In this document: one piece after another, positions 36,645 through 45,760 of the stretch
Layout of the letters: each line of letters opens with the position of its first letter
Numbering within the stretch: the first letter of the stretch is position 1
NCBI GenBank assembly: GCA_902517275.1
Contig: CABYBQ010000005.1
Span: forward strand, 1 to 57,725
Direction of reading: 5' to 3'
From: an uncultured SAR116 cluster alpha proteobacterium
Lineage (GTDB): Bacteria; Pseudomonadota; Alphaproteobacteria; Puniceispirillales; Marisalimonadaceae
DNA length: 57,725 bases
Position numbers and translations under genes: made by a program
The notes under the pieces: model-generated
Seen by the model: only the letters and a program-made list of their open reading frames with translations
What the model was told of the DNA's origin: nothing
Database searches by the model: none

Positions 36645-37900
36645 CTGATTACTAAGCTAGCATTTGTACCACCAAAGCCAAATGAATTAGATAATACGTT
36701 TTTAATATTTCTTTTTTTTGAATGGATTGGAACCAAATCAAACCCTGTTGCTTCTTTATCAGGCGATATCAAATTATTAGTAGGTGGTACAGTTTGATTT
36801 ATAATTGACAATATTGAATATATGGCCTCTATCGCGCCTGCAGCACCTAAAAGATGTCCAGTTGCTGATTTAGTTGAGCTAATACTTATATTTTCTATTT
36901 TTTGATTAAGCAATCTTCCTATTGCTTTTAATTCAATCATATCTCCAAGTGGAGTAGAAGTTCCGTGAGCATTGATATAATCAAGCTCTGAACTATTTAT
37001 TTTAGCATCACTTAAAGCTAATTTCATTGCTCTAAATCCCCCATCACCATTTTCAGCGGGAGCAGTAATATGGTGAGCATCTCCTGACATACCATAGCCT
37101 TTTATTTCAGCATATATTTTAGCTCCTCTGGCAATAGCATGTTCTCTTTCTTCTAAAACCACAACACCGGAACCTTCTCCCATAACGAAACCATCTCTAT
37201 CTTGATCCCATGGTCTTGAACTGGATATAGGGTCATTATTAAATTTAGTGCTTAAAGCTCGTGCCGCAGCAAATCCTGCCATACCAATACGGCAACAAGC
37301 CGCTTCTGCTCCTCCTGCAACCATTACGTCAGCATCACCGTATTTTATTATTCTTGATGCATCTCCTATAGCATGAGCACCCGTTGAGCAAGCTGTCACA
37401 ACCGAATGATTTGGTCCTTTAAAACCATACCTAATACTTACTTGACCTGAAAGTAAATTAATCAGCGCAGAGGGTATGAAAAATGGACTAACTTTTCTGG
37501 GCCCCTTTAGATTAAGTAATTCAGTAGTTTTAGCTATTGTCTCAAGACCACCTATACCAGAACCTAGAATTACACCTGTTCTATTTTTTTCATTTTCATT
37601 TTTAGGTTTCCAACCTGAATCTTCCACTGCCTGCATAGCTGCAATTATTCCGTATGCTATAAACCTGTCAATACGTTTATATTCTCTTGGTTCTATCCAA
37701 TTATCTAGATTTAAACCACCTTCCTTATCGTCTAGGTTCGTTGGAATTTGTCCAGCTATTTTGCAAGGTAGGTCTAAAACGTCAAAATCATTTATTTTAT
37801 TGATGCCAACTATGCCTGAAATAAGTCTATTCCAGTTAAGCTCTACACCAACGCCTAAAGGCGTTAGCAAGCCTAATCCAGTAACAACGACTCGACGCAT
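36632..37900 (-). CDS. fabF: Beta-ketoacyl-ACP synthase II
   Basis: This enzyme elongates fatty acids by condensing malonyl-ACP with acyl-ACP. The catalytic triad is visible: Cys in VTACSTGAHAIG, His in NAHGTSTPLGD and His in SATGHLLGAAGA. The first residues RRVVVTGLGLLTPLGVGV and the last SNSFGFGGTNASLV are typical. I start at the ATG at 37900 with AGGAG six bases upstream; a TTG one codon earlier is in frame. It follows acpP by 43 bases and overlaps mltG at its 3' end. Length 422 is slightly above average. Confidence 0.97.
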   Translation of the reverse strand: MRRVVVTGLGLLTPLGVGVELNWNRLISGIVGINKINDFDVLDLPCKIAGQIPTNLDDKEGGLNLDNWIEPREYKRIDRFIAYGIIAAMQAVEDSGWKPKNENEKNRTGVILGSGIGGLETIAKTTELLNLKGPRKVSPFFIPSALINLLSGQVSIRYGFKGPNHSVVTACSTGAHAIGDASRIIKYGDADVMVAGGAEAACCRIGMAGFAAARALSTKFNNDPISSSRPWDQDRDGFVMGEGSGVVVLEEREHAIARGAKIYAEIKGYGMSGDAHHITAPAENGDGGFRAMKLALSDAKINSSELDYINAHGTSTPLGDMIELKAIGRLLNQKIENISISSTKSATGHLLGAAGAIEAIYSILSIINQTVPPTNNLISPDKEATGFDLVPIHSKKRNIKNVLSNSFGFGGTNASLVISCSD

Positions 37901-37943
37901 CAAAAACTCCTAATATTTAATCGAGTAAGAAACTTTAATTATA

Positions 37944-38177
37944 TTAACTATTTGAGGAAATAAAGTCTATTGCATCTTTTACTGTTTGAATTTTTTCAGC
38001 TGCGTCATCAGGTATCTCGCACTCAAACTCTTCTTCGAAAGCCATAACTAGTTCAACAGTATCTAGGCTATCTGCACCTAAATCATCTATGAAACTCGCA
38101 CTATCTACAACCTTAGATTCTTCAACTCCAAGATGCTCAACTACAATTTTTGTAACTCTGCCAGCTATGTCGCTCAT
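37944..38177 (-). CDS. acpP: Acyl carrier protein
   Basis: This 77-residue protein carries acyl chains during fatty acid and lipid A synthesis. The phosphopantetheine attachment serine is Ser37 in [20 protein letters not shown]. The protein is strongly acidic and of standard length. AAAGGGGA precedes the ATG. A 103-base gap separates it from fabG upstream, long for this cluster, so it may have its own promoter to reach its high level. Confidence 0.98.
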   Translation of the reverse strand: MSDIAGRVTKIVVEHLGVEESKVVDSASFIDDLGADSLDTVELVMAFEEEFECEIPDDAAEKIQTVKDAIDFISSNS

Positions 38178-38280
38178 TAAATTCCCCTTTAGTTTAATAT
38201 AAATTCTGAATAATTATGCGTTTCGAGTAACATAAATATTTATTCATGCCAAGCATATTATCATGTTAGTATGAAAAATG

Positions 38281-39018
38281 CTAAATCATATTCATTCCAC
38301 CGTTAATATGTAATGTAGTACCAGTTATAAAACTTGCTTCATCACTAGCTAAGTAAACACAACCATGTGAAATATCATCAACATTTCCTAATCTATTAGT
38401 AGGAATATTTATAACTATATTTTGTTTTTGATCATCAGAAAGTTTATCAGTCATCGCAGTGGAAATAAAACCTGGTGCAATCAGATTACAAGTAATCCCT
38501 CGGCTTGCAACTTCTAAAGCTATTGATTTAGTAAAACCTGCTAAAGCAGATTTTGAAGCTGCATAATTACTTTGGCCTGCATTTCCAGTATAGCCAACAA
38601 TGGAACTTATAAATATTATTCTTCCAGATCTTCTTTTCAACATTCCTTTAATAACTTGTCTTGTTAATCTCATTGGCGCTGATAAATTAATGTTTATTAC
38701 CTTATCCCATTCCTCATCTCTCATTCTTAAAAAAAGATTATCCGATGTTATGCCAGCATTATTTATCAATATATCAATTTGACCAAAACTATCTTCAGCT
38801 TGTTGTGCTAAATTTAATATTCCATCTTTACAATTTAGGTCAGTAACAATGGTTTTAATATCATCACCTAATTCTGATGCTAAATCATTTAGAACATTTT
38901 GTTTTGTCCCTGAGAGAATTAGTTTAGCTCCACTCAGTTTCATTTTTTTTGCTATCGACATTCCAATACCACCTGTAGCACCTGTTATTAATGCAACTTT
39001 ACCTGTTAATTCAAACAT
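38281..39018 (-). CDS. fabG: 3-oxoacyl-ACP reductase
   Basis: FabG is the NADPH-dependent reductase of fatty acid synthesis in the short-chain dehydrogenase family. The cofactor motif is VALITGATGGIGMSIAKK (residues 8-25), NNAGIT stands near residue 86, and the catalytic Ser and Tyr-Lys pair appear in FISSIVGYTGNAGQSNYAASKSAL. The C-terminal AMTDKLSDDQKQNIVINIPTNRLGNVDDI and GTTLHINGGMNMI are diagnostic for FabG over generic SDRs. GGAG precedes the ATG. It lies between fabD and acpP, 17 bases after fabD. Confidence 0.97.
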   Translation of the reverse strand: MFELTGKVALITGATGGIGMSIAKKMKLSGAKLILSGTKQNVLNDLASELGDDIKTIVTDLNCKDGILNLAQQAEDSFGQIDILINNAGITSDNLFLRMRDEEWDKVININLSAPMRLTRQVIKGMLKRRSGRIIFISSIVGYTGNAGQSNYAASKSALAGFTKSIALEVASRGITCNLIAPGFISTAMTDKLSDDQKQNIVINIPTNRLGNVDDISHGCVYLASDEASFITGTTLHINGGMNMI

Positions 39019-39035
39019 TCAATTCTCCATCATAA

Positions 39036-39965
39036 TTATGTAAAATTTTTGAAATCTTCTGTATTTTCAATATTAATAGTTTCAATGTTTTTAATCATTC
39101 TTTTAGCAATACCTGTCAGAACTTTTCCACTACCTAATTCTATGATTTTTTTAATACCTTTCTTTTCTGCAAATTCCATAGTCTCTCGCCATCTTACAGT
39201 TCCAGTAACTTGATCAATTAAATTTTTTCTTAAGTTATCTGGATTATTTTCAGGTAAAACATTTACATTCGATATAATTGGTACAAGAGGTGTTTCAAAA
39301 TTTAATTTATTAAGAGCTCCTTCCATAATTATTTGAGCAGGCCTCATCAATCCACAATGAAATGGAGCGCTTACTGGAAGAATAATTGCTTTTTTGATTC
39401 CAAAATCTTTGGAAAATTTCATTGCGTTTTCAACTGCTAATATATCGCCACTGATAACGACTTGACCTTGAGAATTATCATTAGCAATGTCACAAACTCC
39501 ATAACATTTTACCTTATTTATAACTTTTTTAGCAGTGTCAATATTTGCACCAATCAATGCAGCCATGGCTCCTTTTCCAATTGGAACTGCTTTTTGCATT
39601 GCATCGCCTCTTAATTTTAATAAAATGGCACATTGATTTAGAGAAAAAACTTCTGCAGCAGTCATAGCTGAATATTCTCCAAGAGAATGTCCACAAACGT
39701 AGGATGCTAAATCTGATATATTTTTATTAGTAATTTTATTTAAAACTCTTAGAGCAGCTATACTACATGCCATCAATGCAGGTTGTGCATTAGAAGTTAA
39801 GGCAATTTCTTTATCTGTGCCTTCCCACATAACTCTTGTTAAGTTGAAGTTTAAAGCATCGTTTACCTCTTCAAAAACTTGTTTAGCTTCAGTAAAGTTA
39901 TCTGATAATTCTTTACCCATTCCAATCTTTTGGGATCCTTGCCCCGGAAAAACAATAATATTCAT
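39036..39965 (-). CDS. fabD: Malonyl-CoA:ACP transacylase
   Basis: FabD loads malonyl groups onto acyl carrier protein. Motifs: IIVFPGQGSQKIGMG (residues 3-17), the nucleophile serine in VCGHSLGEYSAM near residue 92, and the catalytic histidine in PVSAPFHCGLMRPA near residue 200. The length of 309 is normal. It is the first gene of fabD-fabG-acpP-fabF-mltG-gmk on the minus strand, and its promoter must lie in the 184-base divergent gap shared with rpsF. Confidence 0.97.
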   Translation of the reverse strand: MNIIVFPGQGSQKIGMGKELSDNFTEAKQVFEEVNDALNFNLTRVMWEGTDKEIALTSNAQPALMACSIAALRVLNKITNKNISDLASYVCGHSLGEYSAMTAAEVFSLNQCAILLKLRGDAMQKAVPIGKGAMAALIGANIDTAKKVINKVKCYGVCDIANDNSQGQVVISGDILAVENAMKFSKDFGIKKAIILPVSAPFHCGLMRPAQIIMEGALNKLNFETPLVPIISNVNVLPENNPDNLRKNLIDQVTGTVRWRETMEFAEKKGIKKIIELGSGKVLTGIAKRMIKNIETINIENTEDFKNFT

Positions 39966-40113
39966 TTTGAATCTCTACTAAACCTTGAAATTTGTTTATT
40001 TATTTATTGCATATTTATAATAAACATTTATGTTGCACATTAATTTAAATTACCAGCATAAAATATATTATTTATGCACTCCTTGCCAGTTAATCTAACT
40101 TAACTGACTAATC

Positions 40114-40129
40114 TTGGGATTAATCCCAA
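40114..40129. promoter_or_regulatory. Perfect 16-bp palindrome in the rpsF leader
   Basis: TTGGGATTAATCCCAA is a perfect palindrome 20 bases before the rpsF start. As RNA it could fold into a 6-bp stem with a TTAA loop next to the ribosome site. Ribosomal operons beginning with rpsF are often controlled by S6 or the S6:S18 pair binding their own leader, so this hairpin is a candidate for that. The conserved bulge of the known leader motif is not clearly recognisable. The palindrome could also be a DNA operator, since it lies in the fabD/rpsF divergent gap. That gap (39966-40149) otherwise holds no gene. Confidence 0.55.
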
Positions 40130-40149
40130 AAAGCCATAAGGAGATAAAG

Positions 40150-40536
40150 ATGGCATTATACGAAAGTGTTATAATAGGAAGACAAGACTTGACACCCAAT
40201 CAATTTGAAGAATTAGTTGAAGGGTTCACAAAAATAATTGAAAATTTAAAGGGTGTTATTAAAAAACGAGAAGTTTGGGGTCTTAGAAATCTCGCTTATA
40301 AGATTAATAAAAATAGAAAAGGCCATTACATACTTTTAAATATCGATGGTTCTTCTGATGCTATTGCTGAGTATGAAAGACTAATGAGATTAAATGAAGA
40401 TATTATTAGATTTTTAACAATTCGTATAAATTCAGTCGATGGAAAACCTTCGCCTTTAATGAATAATAAATCTGATCGTTCTAGAAATGAGTTAGTTAAT
40501 TCAGAAACAGTTAAAACAGCTAATGAAGAAGTATAA
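40150..40536 (+). CDS. rpsF: 30S ribosomal protein S6
   Basis: The start at 40150 gives MALYESVIIGRQDLTPNQFE, the typical S6 N-terminus, with AAGGAG at correct spacing; the frame can be extended 12 codons upstream, but that would include the ribosome site. The blocks IENLKGVIKKREVWGLRNLAYKINKNRKGHYILLNID and LNEDIIRFLTIRI are standard. The 128-residue length includes a short polar tail common in alphaproteobacteria. First gene of rpsF-rpsR-rplI. Confidence 0.98.
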   Translation: MALYESVIIGRQDLTPNQFEELVEGFTKIIENLKGVIKKREVWGLRNLAYKINKNRKGHYILLNIDGSSDAIAEYERLMRLNEDIIRFLTIRINSVDGKPSPLMNNKSDRSRNELVNSETVKTANEEV

Positions 40537-40547
40537 GGAAGGTTTAA

Positions 40548-40802
40548 ATGACACAACTTAATATTAAACGAGAAGCTTTGAGAAAACCTAATCAGAAAAA
40601 AAGAAAATCATGCCCTTTTTCTGATCCTAATACTCCAGCAATAGATTATAAAGATCTAAAAGTTCTTACTAGATATGTATCTGAAAGAGGTAAAATAATA
40701 CCATCTAGGATTTCTGCTGTTTCAGCAAAAAAACAACGTGAACTCTCTAAGGCTATTAAAAGAGCAAGATTTTTAGCATTAATGCCTTATGTAGTTGGTT
40801 AG
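40548..40802 (+). CDS. rpsR: 30S ribosomal protein S18
   Basis: This 84-residue protein binds S6 in the platform of the 30S subunit. The core [65 protein letters not shown] is diagnostic. It has only one cysteine (Cys22), not the zinc-type pair. AAGGAAGG lies upstream of the ATG. Twelve bases separate it from rpsF and 14 from rplI. Confidence 0.98.
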   Translation: MTQLNIKREALRKPNQKKRKSCPFSDPNTPAIDYKDLKVLTRYVSERGKIIPSRISAVSAKKQRELSKAIKRARFLALMPYVVG

Positions 40803-40816
40803 ACTAGGAGAATAAA

Positions 40817-41458
40817 ATGAATATTATTTTGTTAGAACGTATTGAGAAGTTAGGGCAAATGGGTGAATTGGTTTCAGTTAAATCAGGCTATGCCAGAAAT
40901 TTTTTACTCCCCAAAGGAAAAGCTGTATTTGCTTCAAAACAAAATATTAAAATGTTTGAAGAAAGAAAATCTCAATTAGAAGGCGAAAATATTACTAGAA
41001 AAAAAGAAGCCCAAAGTTTAGCTGATAATGTCAGTTTTAAAGAAGTTGTTCTCATTAGAGCGGCAAGCGAATCAGGTCAATTATATGGTTCAGTGTCTGC
41101 AAAGGATATATCCAATGCCGTTACTGAATCCGGTCTTTCAATTAACAAATCTCAAGTTGTTTTAAATAAGGCTATTAAAACATTGTCGTATGAGGATATA
41201 TCTATCAAATTACATCCTGAAATCTCTATAAATTTGAAATTAAATATAGCAAGGTCTATCGAGGAATCCAAAGAACAATCCAAATCTAAAAAAGCCATAA
41301 TAACTACTGAAATATCTGGTGGAGATATTAGATCAGAGCGAGCTCAGAAAGATGCCAAAAGGTTTGATAAAAAAGATGATCTAATAAAAATAAAAAAAGA
41401 AAATAGTGAATCAATAGAAACATCAAAAGTAAGTTTGAATAATGAACAAACCAAGTAA
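40817..41458 (+). CDS. rplI: 50S ribosomal protein L9 with extended C-terminus
   Basis: Residues 1-150 are a normal L9: MNIILLERIEKLGQMGELVSVKSGYARNFLLPKGKAVFAS is the N-terminal domain, a connecting helix follows, and ESGQLYGSVSAKDIS and KTLSYEDISIKLHPEISINLKL form the C-terminal domain. The protein continues for about 60 further residues that are charged and low in complexity (SGGDIRSERAQKDAKRFDKK and a Ser/Asn/Lys tail). Extended L9 tails occur in alphaproteobacteria, and this one is on the long side. AGGAG precedes the ATG. Confidence 0.97.
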   Translation: MNIILLERIEKLGQMGELVSVKSGYARNFLLPKGKAVFASKQNIKMFEERKSQLEGENITRKKEAQSLADNVSFKEVVLIRAASESGQLYGSVSAKDISNAVTESGLSINKSQVVLNKAIKTLSYEDISIKLHPEISINLKLNIARSIEESKEQSKSKKAIITTEISGGDIRSERAQKDAKRFDKKDDLIKIKKENSESIETSKVSLNNEQTK

Positions 41459-41543
41459 TAAAAGTTAAAATTAATTAATTATTAACATTAAAACAAATTC
41501 AGATTTTACGTTATTGAAACTAAAGTAAATTAGAAAAAGGTTT

Positions 41544-43052
41544 ATGGTTGACAGTTTAATCGAAAATTATACTAATTCTGAAAATCTATATTCAGACAAA
41601 ATTAATAATCCTGAAAAAAAGATGCCTCAAAATCTTGAGGCTGAGCAAAGTCTCCTGGGTTCAATTTTATTTGATAACAAAATTTTAGAAGTTCTTCCTA
41701 CAAATTTTAATAGTCAATATTTTTTTGATCCATTACATGCAAATATTTATGATGCTTGTATATCGCTAAACGATGTAAGTCGATTGGCAGATCCCCTAAC
41801 TCTCAAAAATTATTTAAACGATACTTACTTAAATAAAGATCTTGATATTGAAAAATATCTTTTGGATCTAAGAGAGGGAGTATTATCACTTAGTAAAGCA
41901 AAATTTTATGCTGAAGAAATAAAAAATTGTTATATCAGGAGATCTTTAATAAGAATTGCTGATGAATTGATTGATAAATCAATAAACCCTAAAATTGATG
42001 TAAATCCCGATCAAGAAATATCTGAAACTGAAGAAAAGTTATATAATTTAGCCGAGAAAGATAAAATTAATTCAGGTCCAATAGATTTTAAATCTGTTTT
42101 AACTAGTGCTACTAACCAAATAAATGAAGCTTTCATTAGAAAAGGTAAATTGTCTGGTGTTGATACAGGTTTTTCAGGCCTAAATCGTCAGTTAGGAGGC
42201 TTAAATAAATCTGATTTAATAGTATTAGCTGGCAGACCAGCAATGGGGAAAACTGCCTTAGCGACAAACATAGGCTTTAATGCTGCTAAAAGTAACAATA
42301 CTAGTCAAAATGAATCTATTTTAATTTTTTCTTTAGAAATGTCAGCTGAACAATTAGCTCAAAGAATATTAGCCGAACAAACTACAATAGACTCACATAA
42401 ATTGAGAAGTGGAGATATTGATGAAAAAGAATTCGCAAAGCTTGTTGCAACACAGAATGATATTTATAACTTGCCTTTCTTTATTGATGACACTCCAGCG
42501 ATATCTGTTGGTCAAATTGCGTCAAGAGCAAGAAGATTAAAAAGAACTAGTGGATTAGGCTTGATTATTATTGACTATATTCAGTTAATCCAAGGTTCTA
42601 AAGCTAGTGAAGCTCAAGGAAGAGTTCAAGAAGTATCAAACATTACTAGAGGATTAAAATCAATAGCCAAAGAGTTAGATGTTCCTATTCTTGCTTTATC
42701 ACAACTAAGCAGGGCTGTTGAACAAAGAGAGGACAAAAGACCTATTCTTGCTGACTTAAGAGAGTCTGGCTCAATAGAGCAGGATGCTGATGTAGTAATG
42801 TTTGTTTATAGAGAAGAATATTACCTAGATAAAAGTGAACCATCTCAAAGAGATAATGAAAATCAAGAAAGTTTTAATGAACGTTTTACAAAATGGCAGG
42901 ATAGAAGAAATGCAGCCGAAGGAAAGGCTGAAATAATCATTTCAAAACAAAGACATGGTCCAACTGGTATAATACAAGTTCAATTCGAAGCTAAATTCAC
43001 TAGATTTATGGATTTAGCTCAAGATAATAGATTACCACATCAAATTTATTAG
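41544..43052 (+). CDS. dnaB: Replicative DNA helicase
   Basis: DnaB unwinds DNA at the replication fork as a hexameric ring. The N-terminal domain starts KMPQNLEAEQSLLGSILFDN (residues 26-45). The helicase domain has Walker A AGRPAMGKTALATN (residues 229-242), the FSLEMSAEQLAQR block, Walker B LGLIIIDYIQLIQG, and LSQLSRAVEQREDKRPILADLRESGSIEQDADVVMFVYRE. Length 502 is normal and there is no intein. An 85-base AT-rich gap separates it from rplI. Confidence 0.98.
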   Translation: MVDSLIENYTNSENLYSDKINNPEKKMPQNLEAEQSLLGSILFDNKILEVLPTNFNSQYFFDPLHANIYDACISLNDVSRLADPLTLKNYLNDTYLNKDLDIEKYLLDLREGVLSLSKAKFYAEEIKNCYIRRSLIRIADELIDKSINPKIDVNPDQEISETEEKLYNLAEKDKINSGPIDFKSVLTSATNQINEAFIRKGKLSGVDTGFSGLNRQLGGLNKSDLIVLAGRPAMGKTALATNIGFNAAKSNNTSQNESILIFSLEMSAEQLAQRILAEQTTIDSHKLRSGDIDEKEFAKLVATQNDIYNLPFFIDDTPAISVGQIASRARRLKRTSGLGLIIIDYIQLIQGSKASEAQGRVQEVSNITRGLKSIAKELDVPILALSQLSRAVEQREDKRPILADLRESGSIEQDADVVMFVYREEYYLDKSEPSQRDNENQESFNERFTKWQDRRNAAEGKAEIIISKQRHGPTGIIQVQFEAKFTRFMDLAQDNRLPHQIY

Positions 43053-43084
43053 TAAAATTGTTTAAAAATATATAATCTTTTATT

Positions 43085-44170
43085 ATGCAAGCTATTCTAA
43101 ATATTTCTCTAAAAGATATTAAATCAAATTGGGTTGCACTTAATAACGCGTCTAATGGAAAAGCTGCAGCTGTAATTAAGGCTAATTCATATGGTGTGGG
43201 TATGATAAAAGTGGCCAAGACTTTGATGAAAGCAGGATGTAATTATTTTTATGTTGCAAACCTTAATGAGGGGATCCAACTAAGAGAAGAAATTAAATGT
43301 AAAGACATTAAAATAGCTATTTTTGAAGGCTTTTTTAAAGGTGGTGAACAAACATATGTAAAATATAAGCTAACTCCCATAATTAATAATTTAGATCAAT
43401 TAGTTAATTTAAAAAAACTTATTGCTCAAGGGTACAAAATCAAAGCAATATTAAATATTGATACAGGGATGAATAGATTAGGTTTTAGTCAAAGTGAAAT
43501 TAGCTTATTACTAAGTAACAAAGAATTATTAAATTTTATTGAATGGGATTTTATAATGTCCCACCTTGCTAACGCCCATCAAATTAAAGATAAAGAAAAC
43601 TTTAAACAATTAGATAAAATTTTACAATTTTCTAAAATTATACCAAATATTAAATTAAGCTTGGCAAATAGTGGTGGAATATTGCTTGGATCAAAGTTTT
43701 GCCTTGATCAAACAAGGCCAGGCATTGGATTGTATGGGATTGATAATTTTGGTAACAATATTGAATTAAATTCTAAGAGTTTAAAATTTCCCTTAAGTTT
43801 ATATGGACCTGTTATTCAAGTAAGAGACGTTAATGTTGATGAAAAAGTGTCTTATGGAGGTATTGATATAACAAAAAGAAAATCTAAATTAGCTACAATT
43901 GGTATTGGTTATGCAGATGGTTGGTTAAGATTATTAAAGCCTAATAGTTCCTTCTTAATAAAGAGAAAAAAATGTAGTATTATAGGTAATGTAACAATGG
44001 ATAGCTTCGTTTTAGATGTCACTAACTTAAAAGAAAAACAATTAAAAGAAGGTGAATATTTATGTTTATTGGATAACACTAACATTAAAAATATTCTTAA
44101 TAAATTAGATTTAATAAGCTATGAACTCTTAACACTTATGGGTAGCCGCTTATTGAGAAAATATAATTAG
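43085..44170 (+). CDS. alr: Alanine racemase
   Basis: This PLP enzyme makes D-alanine for peptidoglycan. The cofactor lysine is Lys32 in AAVIKANSYGVGM; the catalytic tyrosine is in KVSYGGIDITKRK near residue 260, and IGIGYADGWLR and IIGNVTMDSFVLDVT complete the C-terminal beta domain. MNRLGF and MSHLANAH are conserved barrel motifs. Length 361 is typical. It lies after dnaB, as in many alphaproteobacteria. Confidence 0.96.
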   Translation: MQAILNISLKDIKSNWVALNNASNGKAAAVIKANSYGVGMIKVAKTLMKAGCNYFYVANLNEGIQLREEIKCKDIKIAIFEGFFKGGEQTYVKYKLTPIINNLDQLVNLKKLIAQGYKIKAILNIDTGMNRLGFSQSEISLLLSNKELLNFIEWDFIMSHLANAHQIKDKENFKQLDKILQFSKIIPNIKLSLANSGGILLGSKFCLDQTRPGIGLYGIDNFGNNIELNSKSLKFPLSLYGPVIQVRDVNVDEKVSYGGIDITKRKSKLATIGIGYADGWLRLLKPNSSFLIKRKKCSIIGNVTMDSFVLDVTNLKEKQLKEGEYLCLLDNTNIKNILNKLDLISYELLTLMGSRLLRKYN

Positions 44171-44201
44171 AAAATAATTTGACAAAACTAGGTTAGTAAA
44201 T

Positions 44202-44987
44202 TTGATTAATTCGACATTTAAAATTTGTGGTACTATAGGTCAAAAGTTTTTAAAATTTTTATCTAACATTGGTCATTTCTTTATTTTTTTTATAACTGCC
44301 GTTTTTTGGATATTTAGACCACCGTGGTATTTCAAGAAAATACTTTATCAAATCATAGATATTGGTTATTTCTCTCTACCTGTAGTGGGTCTAACCACAT
44401 TTTTCTCTGGTATGGTTCTAGCTCTCCAAACTTATAATGGTTTTAGTGAATTAAATAATGAAACAACAGTGGCAAGAGTTGTATTAACCTCAATAACAAG
44501 AGAATTAGGACCTGTATTAACAGGTCTGATGGTTGCTGGACGAATTGGAGCTAAAATGGCAGCCGAAATAGCTACAATGAGGGTCACAGAGCAAATAGAC
44601 GCATTGGGCACTCTTGGCACAAGGCCCATGCAATACTTAATTGCGCCAAAAATTATTGCATCATTAATTTGTATTCCAGTTTTAGTACTATTAGGTAACA
44701 CAATTGGTATTTTAGGAGGATATATAATCGCAATTTTTAAATTAGGATTTAATCCAAGTATATACCTATATGCTACTGTAGAATATTTACAATTGATAGA
44801 TATTGTTCAAGGTACAGTTAAAGCGGCAATCTTTGGATTAATAATATCGATGGTAAGCTGCTATTTTGGTTTTAATGCTACCAAAGGAGCTGAAGGAGTT
44901 GGGTATGCTACTACTGCATCTGTAGTAATTTCATCGGTAATGATTTTAACAAGTACTTATATCATAACAGCTTTATTTTTTGGTTAA
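44202..44987 (+). CDS. mlaE: ABC transporter permease MlaE family
   Basis: This is the membrane subunit of an Mla-type phospholipid transporter. The 261-residue protein has five or six helices and the family blocks TTFFSGMVLALQTYNGF, VVLTSITRELGPVLTGLMVAGRIGAKMAAEIATMRVTEQIDALGTLGTRPMQYLIAPKIIA (residues 88-147), and SCYFGFNATKGAEGVGYATTASVV. The start is TTG at 44202; the next in-frame ATG would remove the first two helices. The nucleotide-binding subunit follows after 2 bases, but mlaD, the usual third gene, does not. Confidence 0.93.
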   Translation: MINSTFKICGTIGQKFLKFLSNIGHFFIFFITAVFWIFRPPWYFKKILYQIIDIGYFSLPVVGLTTFFSGMVLALQTYNGFSELNNETTVARVVLTSITRELGPVLTGLMVAGRIGAKMAAEIATMRVTEQIDALGTLGTRPMQYLIAPKIIASLICIPVLVLLGNTIGILGGYIIAIFKLGFNPSIYLYATVEYLQLIDIVQGTVKAAIFGLIISMVSCYFGFNATKGAEGVGYATTASVVISSVMILTSTYIITALFFG

Positions 44988-44989
44988 GA

Positions 44990-45760
44990 ATGGAAAATAA
45001 ATTAAACAATAAAACAATAATTGAAGTTACAAACCTTTCTAAAAGTTTTAATCAAACTATGGTTTTGAATGATATTAATTTTAAACTTTTTGAAGGTGAA
45101 TCTCTGGCTATAATAGGTGCCTCAGGATCTGGTAAGTCGGTACTTCTAAAAAATATTATTGGTTTATTATCACCAGACAAAGGTTCTATTAAAATAAATA
45201 ATGAAGAAATGGTAAATTTAAAAAGGTCTATCAAAGAAAAAATTTTACTTGATTTAGGAATAACGTTTCAACACGGTGCGTTATTTGATTCTTTACAAAA
45301 TTGGGAAAATATTGTTTTCAAAGTTAGAAATAAAGAGAAACTTTCTAACAAAAATGCTAAAGAATTAGCATTTTCAATAATAAAACATTTAGGCTTAAAT
45401 TCTGACATTTTAGACCTTTATCCCTCAGAAATTTCAGGAGGAATGCAGAAAAGAGTTGCAATAGCTAGAGCTATATGTGGAAATCCAAAAGTACTATTAT
45501 TTGATGAACCCACATCCGGCTTGGATCCAGTAACCGGTAGCTTAATTGATAAATTAATAAAATCTGCTGTTAAAACGGTTGGAGGAAGTGCAATTACAAT
45601 TACTCATGATATGGCATCAGTGTGTAGAATAGCGGATAAGGTAATTTTAATTGATAAGCAAACTATTTCATGGTCAGGAACACCCAAAGAAATGTTAAAG
45701 TCTGATAATGCAAAAATTAAAGACTTTATTAAATCAACAAATCCTAAGCTATTCATTTAA
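44990..45760 (+). CDS. mlaF: ABC transporter ATP-binding protein MlaF family
   Basis: This 256-residue ATPase partners with MlaE. Walker A is GASGSGKSVLLKNI (residues 38-51), followed by the Q-loop TFQHGALFDSL, in which the GALFDSL pattern is characteristic of MlaF. Then come the signature ISGGMQKRVAIARAI and Walker B KVLLFDEPTSGLDPV. The D-loop and the histidine of ITHDM are intact. The gene lies between mlaE (2 bases) and radA (1-base overlap). Confidence 0.94.
   Translation: MENKLNNKTIIEVTNLSKSFNQTMVLNDINFKLFEGESLAIIGASGSGKSVLLKNIIGLLSPDKGSIKINNEEMVNLKRSIKEKILLDLGITFQHGALFDSLQNWENIVFKVRNKEKLSNKNAKELAFSIIKHLGLNSDILDLYPSEISGGMQKRVAIARAICGNPKVLLFDEPTSGLDPVTGSLIDKLIKSAVKTVGGSAITITHDMASVCRIADKVILIDKQTISWSGTPKEMLKSDNAKIKDFIKSTNPKLFI

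Noticed and set aside
37476-37913. 145-residue plus-strand frame opposite fabF
   Set aside because: Antisense to conserved fabF, and no independent signal.
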